DNA of 64,000 nt from an uncultured Acetatifactor sp. (GTDB lineage: Bacteria > Bacillota > Clostridia > Lachnospirales > Lachnospiraceae). Of this stretch, positions 26,205 through 34,529 are shown piece by piece; the first letter of the stretch is position 1, and the number at the start of each line of letters is the position of its first letter. Position numbers and translations under genes: made by a program. Location of the stretch: positions 1 through 64,000 of the forward strand of contig CAJTVB010000009.1 of NCBI GenBank assembly GCA_910579755.1, read 5' to 3'. Under the pieces are notes generated by a model. The model was given only the letters and a program-made list of their open reading frames with translations, did not search any database and was not told where the DNA came from.

Positions 26205-28832
26205 ATGGCACGCTTTTTTACATGGCATGATATTGAAATCGTTTTGATGGAACAGTATGCTTCCTGGCCGGAAAGCTGGATTGACGTACGGGTTTACAGC
26301 GACTGTGTAGAAATATATCATCAAAAGGACAGTATGATCCGGCAAAGGACACAGGACTTTTTGAAAAAAGTGTACACGAAAAATTACAGCATTGAAGATA
26401 ACAGTCTGCTGGTTGACTTCACGCAGACTTATTTGGATGTCTATTTACAAGAAACAGACGAGGAAAAAAGAGAAATACAGGGAAGGCCTCTTTTTAAGGA
26501 GATCTATTTGGATCGGTTTCAGAAACAGTCTGTACAAACAGAGCTTCCGGGGGCAAGAATATTGGCCTTTCACTCTTATAAAGGCGGCGTTGGAAGAACC
26601 TTGTCTTTGATTTCTCTTCTTCGACAGTGTACTGAACAGTACCCGGATAAGAAGATTCTTGTTATTGATGCAGATTTGGAGGCACCGGGCCTGACCTGGA
26701 TGCTGGAGGATCGTGGACGCAGCCAGGTCAGCTATTTAGATATTTTATCTGTATTAAATTATGGACAGGATACAGATTTGGATTTGATTCATCTGGCAGG
26801 ATTGATAAAGACCTCTACGGTGATCGTGACAACAGAAAAAACAGAGCAGGAACAATATTTTATTCCTGTATACAGGGAAAAAAAGCAGATGTGGGATATA
26901 TCCTCCAGTCCGGAGAGAATTTTGGCCACAAAGGAGAACAGGTATTATATTACGGAAACTATTTCAAGGCTGGGGAAGGAATTGGGCGCAGATTTGATTA
27001 TAGTAGATTTGCGTGCGGGAATTACAGAATATTCGGCGCCATTTTTATTTGACCCACGTGTTGAGAAGATTTATGTTACATCTACATCGCTGCAGTCAGT
27101 AAAGGGATTAAATCAGATTCTGGAGCAGATTTATGGAAAGACGGACTCCAACCTCTTAAAGTCTAAGGTTTTGATGACGATGATTCCTCAGGCCATGCCG
27201 GAGGAGCGGATGGAAGCGATTAAGGATCAGATTTTGGCGGATATAGAGGCTCGTTTCGATGGAAAATATTCTACTTTTTTAAGGGAAAATTATATTATTC
27301 CTGTTGAATTTGAAGATGCGCTGATTCATATAGGAGATTTTTCGTCTGTGTGCAGACAGCTTCAAAATAAGAGAATTACGGATACCATGCAGACTCTGGC
27401 AGAGGATCTGTTCCGCCAGGAAGAAAAGGAAGAATACAGATTTTCGGAGGACCAGGCCAGAGAAATCTTAAAGAAAATTCATTCTCTTGCGGAAGAAGAG
27501 GTGACGGCGGAAGGAAACGGCGGAGCCAATATGCTGGTAACCTCTTCTATAAAGGAAATTGTCAGAAACTTTAAAAATCTTTTGCCCAGGATTGTGGTTA
27601 CAGGGGCAAAGGGAGCCGGGAAAACGTATATTTATAAGCAGATGTTGTCAGTAAAGACCTGGGATGGATTTGAAAAACTGATTGATTCTTCCTCGCAGCA
27701 GGAGGAAGATATACTGATTGTTCCGCTGATATCATCATGGAATTCCAGTAATTTAAAGGATTCACTGGCAGAATGTATTGCATATGCCAATTCTGAACTG
27801 GATACATCCATAAAGAGAAGCTATGTGAATGAAAATTTAAAAAATTTGAGAACTGCGTTAGAGGAAGGGCAAGTTTCAAAGCGCAGCCAGTGGGTAAAGA
27901 AGTGGGAAGATGCCATCTTACACTTGTTTGGAGACCAATTTGGAGAATTGTCAGAACTGGATGGCTTTTTGAGTAAGAAGAAAAAAAAGATCATATTGAT
28001 TGCGGACGGCCTGGAAGATTTGTGCATGGACGCACAGCTCGCAAAGCAGGAAGCATGGAAGTATGCTGTCAGAGCCTTGTGTCAGGATATAATTAATGAA
28101 CTGGAGGATTTGGACTTTGGCAATTTAGGAGTCATTATTTTTGCCCGCAGAGATATGCTCAGCGAGGCCATAGAAACCAATTATGAACAATTCAGAAATT
28201 TATATCTTAAATATGAATTGAATTGGAGCCAGACAGAGGCGCTGCGTCTTGCATTATGGCTTTCGGCCAGAGCGTTTCCGGCGTTGGCGGGCGGGGCAGA
28301 TGTCCCTAATGCAACGAAGGAGGTATTGGTTGAAAAACTGACACAATTGTGGGGAGTGAAATTGGGCAGGGCTGATTCAAAGGAAGCATTTTCCGACAGA
28401 TGGATATTGGCGGCTTTGTCGGATTTTACAGGCCAGCTGCAGGCGCGGGATATTGTCCGATTTTTGAAGTATTCCACAAGCTCATATGATCAAGCAAGTC
28501 TTGCATACCATGACAGACTGATTATGCCGCTTGAAATTAGGAAAGCGATTGCGCCATGCTCAGGAGATAAGCTTACGGAGATAAAGTTGGAGATGAGAAA
28601 TATTTATGAGATTCTGGAGAAATTTATGCACATGGATGATGATAAGAAAAGCCTGCCTCTTACACTTGATAAGATCGATTTGACTGCAGAGCAAATATCC
28701 AGGCTGGAGACACAGGGACTTTTAAAGATTTCAGATAAGAAATACTATCTGCCGGAAATAATAAGACTTGCGCTTGGTTTTAAGTATGAGCAGGGGGCAC
28801 GGCCCAAGGTATTGTCGCTATTAGTGAAATAA
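26205..28832 (+). CDS. KGGVGRT (ParA/MinD-type) plus second P-loop NTPase, STAND-like
   Basis: The protein has 875 residues with AGGAGG upstream. Residues 1-115 are an uncharacterised N-terminal domain. A SIMIBI/ParA-like ATPase follows: FHSYKGGVGRTLSL (126-132) where Arg replaces the usual P-loop Lys, then VIDADLEAPGLTW and LIIVDLRAGITEYS. A second P-loop domain begins near 455: VVTGAKGAGKTY (467-474), IILIADGLEDL (596-606), and IIFARRD (644-650), a layout seen in AAA/STAND switch ATPases. The C-terminal ~200 residues look like winged-helix or helical modules. KGGVGR-type ATPases occur in predicted conflict systems. Base composition is more A/T rich than flanking sugar genes, suggesting transfer. 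Function is inferred, not shown. Confidence 0.7.
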   Translation: MARFFTWHDIEIVLMEQYASWPESWIDVRVYSDCVEIYHQKDSMIRQRTQDFLKKVYTKNYSIEDNSLLVDFTQTYLDVYLQETDEEKREIQGRPLFKEIYLDRFQKQSVQTELPGARILAFHSYKGGVGRTLSLISLLRQCTEQYPDKKILVIDADLEAPGLTWMLEDRGRSQVSYLDILSVLNYGQDTDLDLIHLAGLIKTSTVIVTTEKTEQEQYFIPVYREKKQMWDISSSPERILATKENRYYITETISRLGKELGADLIIVDLRAGITEYSAPFLFDPRVEKIYVTSTSLQSVKGLNQILEQIYGKTDSNLLKSKVLMTMIPQAMPEERMEAIKDQILADIEARFDGKYSTFLRENYIIPVEFEDALIHIGDFSSVCRQLQNKRITDTMQTLAEDLFRQEEKEEYRFSEDQAREILKKIHSLAEEEVTAEGNGGANMLVTSSIKEIVRNFKNLLPRIVVTGAKGAGKTYIYKQMLSVKTWDGFEKLIDSSSQQEEDILIVPLISSWNSSNLKDSLAECIAYANSELDTSIKRSYVNENLKNLRTALEEGQVSKRSQWVKKWEDAILHLFGDQFGELSELDGFLSKKKKKIILIADGLEDLCMDAQLAKQEAWKYAVRALCQDIINELEDLDFGNLGVIIFARRDMLSEAIETNYEQFRNLYLKYELNWSQTEALRLALWLSARAFPALAGGADVPNATKEVLVEKLTQLWGVKLGRADSKEAFSDRWILAALSDFTGQLQARDIVRFLKYSTSSYDQASLAYHDRLIMPLEIRKAIAPCSGDKLTEIKLEMRNIYEILEKFMHMDDDKKSLPLTLDKIDLTAEQISRLETQGLLKISDKKYYLPEIIRLALGFKYEQGARPKVLSLLVK

Positions 28833-28891
28833 GAGGAACAACCAGGTTATTCATTGCGTGTGCCTGCTGAAGCGGGCAAGGGGGTATAGGC

Positions 28892-30037
28892 ATGAAAGTG
28901 GTATTACAGAATCTGACAAAGAAATTTCCCGGGCGGGGCAGAAAGAACCCGGCGGAGGTAACGGCGGTGGATCATTTTGATTTTGAGATCCCGGACGGAA
29001 AGCTGATCGGCCTGCTGGGGCCTTCCGGATGCGGAAAAAGCACGACTCTGAATCTGATCAGCGGTCTGCAGAGGCCCACGGAGGGCAGGATTTTTTTCGG
29101 GGAGGAGGACGTGACGCTTCTTCCGCCTGAGGAGAGGGGGATTGGTCTGGTATTTCAAAACTATGCCCTGTACCCTCACCTGACGGTACGCCAGAATATT
29201 TTGTTTCCCCTGGAAAATCTGAAGGGAAAGGATAAGCTCACCAAGCCTCAGATGCTGGAAAAGGCGCTGGAAGCGGCCAGGCTGGTGCAGATCGAGGAGC
29301 TGATGGACCGCAGGCCCGGGGAGCTTTCGGGCGGTCAGCAGCAGAGGGTGGCCATAGCCAGAGCGCTGGTGAAAATGCCCCGGGTGCTTTTGCTGGATGA
29401 GCCCCTTTCCAACCTGGATGCCCGTCTGAGGCTGCAGACCCGTGAGGAGATCCGCAGAATTCAGAGAGAGACCGGTATTACCACGATTTTTGTGACCCAT
29501 GACCAGGAGGAGGCCATGAGCATTTCCGATATGATCGTTGTGATGAATGCAGGGGTGGTTCAGCAGATCGGAAAGCCTCAGGAGGTGTACGATGACCCGG
29601 TGAATCTGTTTGTAGCCAAATTTCTGGGAACGCCGCCCATCAATGTTTTCGAAGGAAGTATCCAGGACGGAAGGCTTTACATAGGAGAGGATGCCGTTAT
29701 GGATATGGAGGAATATGAAGGAGAGGCGGCTTCGGAGGCGGAGAAGGTGCAGGACAAAGAAGCGGGGAGCGGATCAGGACGGCAGGTTTACGTGGGAATC
29801 CGGCCCGAAGGCTTTATTCTCCGGCAGGACGGCCCGTTTTGCTGTCAGCTTGCCGGAGTGGAGGTGATGGGGCGGGATATCAGCGTGGTATCCACAAACA
29901 AAGCGGCGCTGGCGCCGGCGGTCCGCTCTATTATCAGCACGGAGGATCGTGAAAAAATCCATGGCACCCAGGTGAGATTTGCCTTAAGGCCCCGGAAGGT
30001 ATTTCTTTTTGACAAAGAGACGGGGGAGAGGATCTGA
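28892..30037 (+). CDS. ugpC: Sugar ABC transporter ATP-binding protein (UgpC/MsmK type)
   Basis: The protein has 381 residues. The nucleotide-binding domain has Walker A GPSGCGKST, the Q-loop LVFQNYALYPHLT, signature LSGGQQQRVAIAR, Walker B LLLDEPLSNLDA and switch VTHDQEEAM. A C-terminal regulatory OB/TOBE domain starts near residue 240, with an acidic insert (EYEGEAASEAEKVQDKEAG) longer than usual. It powers carbohydrate uptake by the two permeases that follow. The first gene of the operon has only 59 bp upstream, following the KGGVGRT gene, and no evident promoter there, so its expression may depend on read-through. Confidence 0.9.
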   Translation: MKVVLQNLTKKFPGRGRKNPAEVTAVDHFDFEIPDGKLIGLLGPSGCGKSTTLNLISGLQRPTEGRIFFGEEDVTLLPPEERGIGLVFQNYALYPHLTVRQNILFPLENLKGKDKLTKPQMLEKALEAARLVQIEELMDRRPGELSGGQQQRVAIARALVKMPRVLLLDEPLSNLDARLRLQTREEIRRIQRETGITTIFVTHDQEEAMSISDMIVVMNAGVVQQIGKPQEVYDDPVNLFVAKFLGTPPINVFEGSIQDGRLYIGEDAVMDMEEYEGEAASEAEKVQDKEAGSGSGRQVYVGIRPEGFILRQDGPFCCQLAGVEVMGRDISVVSTNKAALAPAVRSIISTEDREKIHGTQVRFALRPRKVFLFDKETGERI

Positions 30038-30038
30038 T

Positions 30039-30947
30039 ATGAAGATAAAAGGAAAAAAACGAGATTACAGCGGCTGGAAAAGCTGGCTGTATTTATTGCC
30101 GGCTATTCTTTTTCTGGGCGTTTTTATGGTGTATCCTCTGATCGATGTCTTTGTCTATTCCTTTGAGGAGGGATACAATTCCGCTTCTCAGACTTACTTC
30201 GGCGTGGGCACCTATAATTATTCCTACGTTCTGCATGATCCTTATTTTCTGCAGGCGGTGAAAAATACTCTGATTCTGGTGGCTGTTACAGTTCCATTAT
30301 CCACCGGGATCGCTCTTCTGATTTCTGTGGGACTGAACTCCATCGGGCCTTTGAGGAATTTTCTGCAGACCGTGTATTTCCTGCCCTATGTGACCAATAC
30401 TCTGGCCGTGGGGCTGGTGTTCATGATTCTGTTTAAAAAGACGCCCTATTCCGACGGACTGGTCAACCTTCTGATCACCTGGTTCGGGGGAAATTCCGTG
30501 GACTTTATCGACGGTCCCTATTGGGCGAAAATGTTTGTGCTGTGCTTTTATACCATCTGGGTGGTAATGCCCTTTAAGATCCTCATACTGACCAGTGCGC
30601 TGGCCTCCGTGAATCCGGATTATTACAAGGCGGCTCAGGTGGACGGCACATCGAAGCTGCGCACCTTTACGCGGATCACCCTTCCCATGATTTCTCCCAT
30701 GATTTTTTATCTGGTCATCACGGGCTTTATCGGTGCCTTTAAGGCGTACAGCGATGTGGTGGCTCTGTTTGGAACCAATTTGAACGCGGCACAGATGAAT
30801 ACCATTGTGGGCTATGTTTACGATATGCTGTACGGGGACAGCGGCGGCTATCCCTCCTACGCGTCCGCGGCGGCTATTCTGTTGTTTGCCATTGTGCTGA
30901 CCATCACCTGTATCAATCTGCTGGTGAGCAAAAAGAAGGTGCGGTAA
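30039..30947 (+). CDS. Sugar ABC transporter permease (MalF/UgpA type)
   Basis: The protein has 302 residues. The ATG at 30039 lies one base after the ATPase stop, with GGGGGAGAGG upstream. Six membrane segments are visible, starting WLYLLPAILFLGVFMVYPL. The cytoplasmic EAA loop DYYKAAQVDGTSKLRTFTRITLPMI-like docks on the ATPase. It forms the channel with the permease at 30967 and moves an oligosaccharide; the substrate is unknown. Confidence 0.9.
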   Translation: MKIKGKKRDYSGWKSWLYLLPAILFLGVFMVYPLIDVFVYSFEEGYNSASQTYFGVGTYNYSYVLHDPYFLQAVKNTLILVAVTVPLSTGIALLISVGLNSIGPLRNFLQTVYFLPYVTNTLAVGLVFMILFKKTPYSDGLVNLLITWFGGNSVDFIDGPYWAKMFVLCFYTIWVVMPFKILILTSALASVNPDYYKAAQVDGTSKLRTFTRITLPMISPMIFYLVITGFIGAFKAYSDVVALFGTNLNAAQMNTIVGYVYDMLYGDSGGYPSYASAAAILLFAIVLTITCINLLVSKKKVR

Positions 30948-30966
30948 GAAAGGAGCAAGGCTTTCC

Positions 30967-31833
30967 ATGAGCGATTATGAGAAAAGAGCAAGAAGCGCCG
31001 GAACCCGGAAAAAGGCAGTGGGCGCGGTGGTCTACGGGCTTTTGCTGCTGTGGGCGGCGATGGTGCTGTTTCCCTTTTACTGGATGGTGCTCACATCCGT
31101 GAAAAGCTATGGCGCATATAATTCAGAATACATACCGAAATTTTTCACCCTGTCCCCTACTCTGCAGAATTATGCGGACGCTTTTACCACGGTGCCCCTG
31201 GGGAGGTATCTGTTGAATACGGCAGTGTTTGCCATTGCGACCACGGCGGTTATGCTGGTGGTGATTACTCTGGCTGCCTTCGCTTTTGCCAGACTTGAAT
31301 TTCGGGGAAAAAATCTGCTGTTTGTAGTGTTCCTGTCGCTGATGATGATTCCCAATGAACTGGTGATTATCACCAACTTTGTGACCATAACCAACTGGGA
31401 CATGCGGAATTCCTTTACAGGACTGATTCTGCCGTCTGTGACCTCTGTATTCTATATTTATCTGCTGAAGGAGAATTTTGAGCAGATACCGGACAGCCTG
31501 TATTATGCGGCCAAGGTGGACGGCACCTCGGATCTGAAGTATCTGTTAAAGGTTATGGTTCCCATTTCCAAGCCGACGCTGATCACCGTGACCATACTGA
31601 AGGTGATCGAATGCTGGAATTCCTATGTGTGGCCCAGGCTGATCACGGACGATTCGGATTATTATCTGGTTTCCAACGGGATTCAGGAGATTCGGGAAAA
31701 CGGATTCGGCAGAGAGAACATTCCGGCTATGATGGCGGCAGTGGTGGTGATCTCCGTCCCTTTGATCGTTTTGTTTCTGATTTTCCGCAGAAAGATTATG
31801 GAAGGCGTGTCAAGAGGAGGAACCAAGGGATGA
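30967..31833 (+). CDS. Sugar ABC transporter permease (MalG/UgpE type)
   Basis: The protein has 288 residues with AAAGGAGC upstream. It has a six-helix topology, beginning GLLLLWAAMVLFPFYWMVLTSVKS. The EAA motif is SLYYAAKVDGTSDLKYLLK. The stop overlaps the start of the binding protein (ATGA at 31830-31833), indicating coupled translation. Confidence 0.9.
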   Translation: MSDYEKRARSAGTRKKAVGAVVYGLLLLWAAMVLFPFYWMVLTSVKSYGAYNSEYIPKFFTLSPTLQNYADAFTTVPLGRYLLNTAVFAIATTAVMLVVITLAAFAFARLEFRGKNLLFVVFLSLMMIPNELVIITNFVTITNWDMRNSFTGLILPSVTSVFYIYLLKENFEQIPDSLYYAAKVDGTSDLKYLLKVMVPISKPTLITVTILKVIECWNSYVWPRLITDDSDYYLVSNGIQEIRENGFGRENIPAMMAAVVVISVPLIVLFLIFRRKIMEGVSRGGTKG

Positions 31834-33539
31834 AGCAGGTATGGAAAAGCCACAGTCCGTTTGAGCTGCGCCAGGCGGAAAAGCCTTTTGGCGGAAGGTG
31901 CATTTGGCAGGGCCGGAGAAGGGGGAAGATGGTCAGAAGGCTTTGGAAGCTGGGAGCCGCGGCACTGTCGGCGCTTTGGGTCATGGGGATCCTCACCGGG
32001 TGCCATGGGAGGGAGGGTCTGGAAGAATTTGTGATGCCGGAGGAATTTGACACCTCCAGAGACTATGAAATCACCTTCTGGGCGAAAAACGATACCAATA
32101 AGACTCAGACAGATATCTATAATCAGGCCATTCAGGAGTTTGAAAAGCTATATCCCAATATTACCGTGAACCTGCGGCTGTACACGGATTATGGGAAGAT
32201 TTATAATGATGTGATCACAAATATTGCCACCAATACCACGCCCAATGTGTGCATTACTTACCCGGATCATATTGCCACCTATCTGACAGGAACCAATCTG
32301 GTGGTTCCTCTGGAGGAGCTGTTTTCTCATGAACAGTACGGGCTGGGAGGAAGCGGGCTGCAGTTTGCGTCGCCTTCTATGGAAGAGATCATTCCGCAGT
32401 TTATGGAGGAGTGCCGGTTTGGAGGGCATTATTATGCCATACCCTACATGCGTTCCACAGAGGCCTGTTATATCAATAAAACCTTTGTGGAGGCGCTGGG
32501 GTATACTGTGCCCGATGTACTGACCTGGGACTTTATCTGGGAGGTTTCCGAGGCGGCCACGGCTCAGGACTCGGAGGGGAATTTTTTGATAAACGGTCAG
32601 AAGGTAATGATTCCTTTTATCTATAAATCCACGGACAATATGATGATCCAGATGCTGCGGCAGAAGGGTGCGGAGTATTCCAGCGACAGCGGGGAGATTT
32701 TGATCTTTCATGATACCACAAAGGAATTATTGGAGACCATAGCGGAGCACACGGCCGGCGGTGCTTTTTCCACCTTTAAATTTTCAAGTTATCCCGCTAA
32801 TTTTTTAAATGCGGGACAGTGCATTTTTGCGGTGGACTCCACGGCAGGCGCCACCTGGATGGGGACCGACGCACCGTTGTGTGACATCAGTGAGGACAAG
32901 ATCGTGGAGTTTGACACAGAGGTTCGGATGATTCCCCAGTTTGATCCCGATTCTCCCCGGATGATATCCCAGGGGCCTTCCGTATGTATTTTTAATAAGG
33001 AGGATCCCCAGGAGGTGCTGGCGGCCTGGCTGTTTGCACAGTATCTTCTCACCGATGAGGTTCAGATCGCGTATTCGGAGACGGAGGGGTATGTGCCTGT
33101 GACCTCAAAGGCTCAGGAGTCCGCGGCTTATCAGGATTACCTGTCCCGGTGCGGCCAGGACAACAGTCTCTATTACGACGTGAAGATCCGGGCGGCAAAG
33201 CTTTTGCTGGAGCATGCGGGGGACACCTTTGTGACACCGGTATTCAACGGCTCCGCCTCCCTTCGGGATGCTGCAGGCCAGATGATCGAGGAGACGGTGA
33301 AGTCCGTGAAAAGAGGCGGGAATGCAGACGACGCTTATTTTGAGAAGCTTTACAGTGACATGATTTCCCTGTACCGCCTGGACCAGATCGGGGGCAGAAA
33401 TTCCTCTGCATCCGTCCAGGAGGATTTGGGGGCGCTGCCTTCAATGTCGGTGGGGCTGCTGGCGGGCCTGACCGGGGCGTGGGTGCTGATTCTTCTGTAC
33501 GTAGTTTGGGGGAGGATCAAGAGGAGGAAAGCCATATAG
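31830..33539 (+). CDS. Extracellular sugar-binding lipoprotein with C-terminal membrane helix
   Basis: The protein has 569 residues from the ATG at 31830, which overlaps the permease stop and follows GAGGAGG. A second candidate, the ATG at 31929 (536 residues), would place the lipoprotein signal LWKLGAAALSALWVMGILTGC right at the N-terminus and may be the true start. The mature part is a family 1-type solute-binding protein (YEITFWAKNDTNKTQTDIY, NVCITYPDHIATYL, AIPYMRSTEACYINK, CIFAVDSTAGATWMG). Unusually, a hydrophobic helix SVGLLAGLTGAWVLILLYVVW with a basic tail ends the protein, which would give a second membrane anchor. It delivers sugar to the ABC permeases. Confidence 0.85.
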   Translation: MKQVWKSHSPFELRQAEKPFGGRCIWQGRRRGKMVRRLWKLGAAALSALWVMGILTGCHGREGLEEFVMPEEFDTSRDYEITFWAKNDTNKTQTDIYNQAIQEFEKLYPNITVNLRLYTDYGKIYNDVITNIATNTTPNVCITYPDHIATYLTGTNLVVPLEELFSHEQYGLGGSGLQFASPSMEEIIPQFMEECRFGGHYYAIPYMRSTEACYINKTFVEALGYTVPDVLTWDFIWEVSEAATAQDSEGNFLINGQKVMIPFIYKSTDNMMIQMLRQKGAEYSSDSGEILIFHDTTKELLETIAEHTAGGAFSTFKFSSYPANFLNAGQCIFAVDSTAGATWMGTDAPLCDISEDKIVEFDTEVRMIPQFDPDSPRMISQGPSVCIFNKEDPQEVLAAWLFAQYLLTDEVQIAYSETEGYVPVTSKAQESAAYQDYLSRCGQDNSLYYDVKIRAAKLLLEHAGDTFVTPVFNGSASLRDAAGQMIEETVKSVKRGGNADDAYFEKLYSDMISLYRLDQIGGRNSSASVQEDLGALPSMSVGLLAGLTGAWVLILLYVVWGRIKRRKAI

Positions 33540-33546
33540 GGCCGGC

Positions 33547-33574
33547 TTGACTTATTGGAAATATTGTGTATAAT
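33547..33574 (+). promoter_or_regulatory. Promoter of the OB-fold lipoprotein gene
   Basis: TTGACT (33547-33552) and a consensus TATAAT (33569-33574) are 16 bp apart, giving a transcript start near 33581. Confidence 0.7.
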
Positions 33575-33614
33575 TTAGGTGTCGCTTGACAATCAGTCAT
33601 ACAGACTACATAGC

Positions 33615-33634
33615 GAAAGCTTTCGAAAGCTTTC
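33615..33634 (+). promoter_or_regulatory. 20-bp palindrome in the leader of the lipoprotein gene
   Basis: GAAAGCTTTCGAAAGCTTTC is a perfect 20-bp palindrome made of two GAAAGCTTTC blocks, 7 bp before the ribosome binding site GAGGAGAG. It could be an operator downstream of the promoter or an RNA hairpin (GAAAGCTT-TCGA-AAGCTTTC) that affects translation. Confidence 0.5.
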
Positions 33635-33647
33635 AAGAGGAGAGAAG

Positions 33648-34376
33648 ATGAAAAAAATAGTATCGTTACTGTTGGTTGTGCTGACGGCGCTGGCCTGCGT
33701 GGGCTGCGGAGGAGACGACAAGAAGTCCGAGGGCGTTATGACATACGAAGAGTATGCTGCAGCGGCCCTTGAAACCCAGGTGGTGGTGGAGACCTACGTG
33801 CAGGCAAAGCAGTCCTGGTGGGATAATAAAGCTACCGTTTATACCCAGGATAAGGACGGCGCGTATTTTGTGTACAACATGGAGTGTTCCGAGGCGGACT
33901 ATGAAAAGCTGACTCCCGGAACCAAGATCAAGGTAACCGGATATAAGAAGGAGTGGTCCGGCGAGATTGAAATCATGGATGCCACCTTTGAGTTTGGAAA
34001 GGGAAATTATGTGGCGGAGGCCATGGATGTAACCTCTCTGCTGGGGACTGAGGGTCTGATCGACCATCAGAATAAGTTCGTATCCTTCAAGGGCATGACA
34101 GTGGAGCCTGCGGGCAAGGATGATGCAGGAAACGATGTGGCCTTCCTGTACAACTGGGACGGCTCCGGCCAGGACGGTGACGACCTGTATTTTAACGTTT
34201 CCGTGAATGGACAGACCTATACCTTTACTGTGGAATCCTATCTGTGCGACAACACCACGGATGTATATGCCGCAGTGAAGAACCTGAAAATCGGCGATAA
34301 GATCGACATGGAGGGCTTCCTCTACTGGTATGAGGGCGTGAACCCCCACATTACCTCTGTGACCGCATCCAAATAA
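33648..34376 (+). CDS. Small lipoprotein with predicted OB-like fold
   Basis: The protein has 242 residues. The ATG at 33648 follows GAGGAGAGAAG. The signal peptide ends in the lipobox ACVGC (KKIVSLLLVVLTALACVGC), so it should be anchored outside the membrane. The mature part shows a repeated beta-rich pattern (TVYTQDKDGAYFVYNMEC, LTPGTKIKVTGYKKEWSGE, KFVSFKGMTVEP, LKIGDKIDMEGFLYWYEG), like bacterial OB-fold lipoproteins. The function is unknown. It has its own promoter and lies between the sugar transporter and the phosphohexomutase. Confidence 0.7.
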   Translation: MKKIVSLLLVVLTALACVGCGGDDKKSEGVMTYEEYAAAALETQVVVETYVQAKQSWWDNKATVYTQDKDGAYFVYNMECSEADYEKLTPGTKIKVTGYKKEWSGEIEIMDATFEFGKGNYVAEAMDVTSLLGTEGLIDHQNKFVSFKGMTVEPAGKDDAGNDVAFLYNWDGSGQDGDDLYFNVSVNGQTYTFTVESYLCDNTTDVYAAVKNLKIGDKIDMEGFLYWYEGVNPHITSVTASK

Positions 34377-34529
34377 GGAATGGGCAAAGCCTCGGATATC
34401 GGAAATGCTCTGGTATCCGGGGCTTTTCATATGGAAAAAAATATGATAAAATTATTTTATATGACATCTGTGCAGACGCCCGCGGAGCGACAGGCTGTTA
34501 CAGAAACAATAAAACAGGAGGGTATGACT

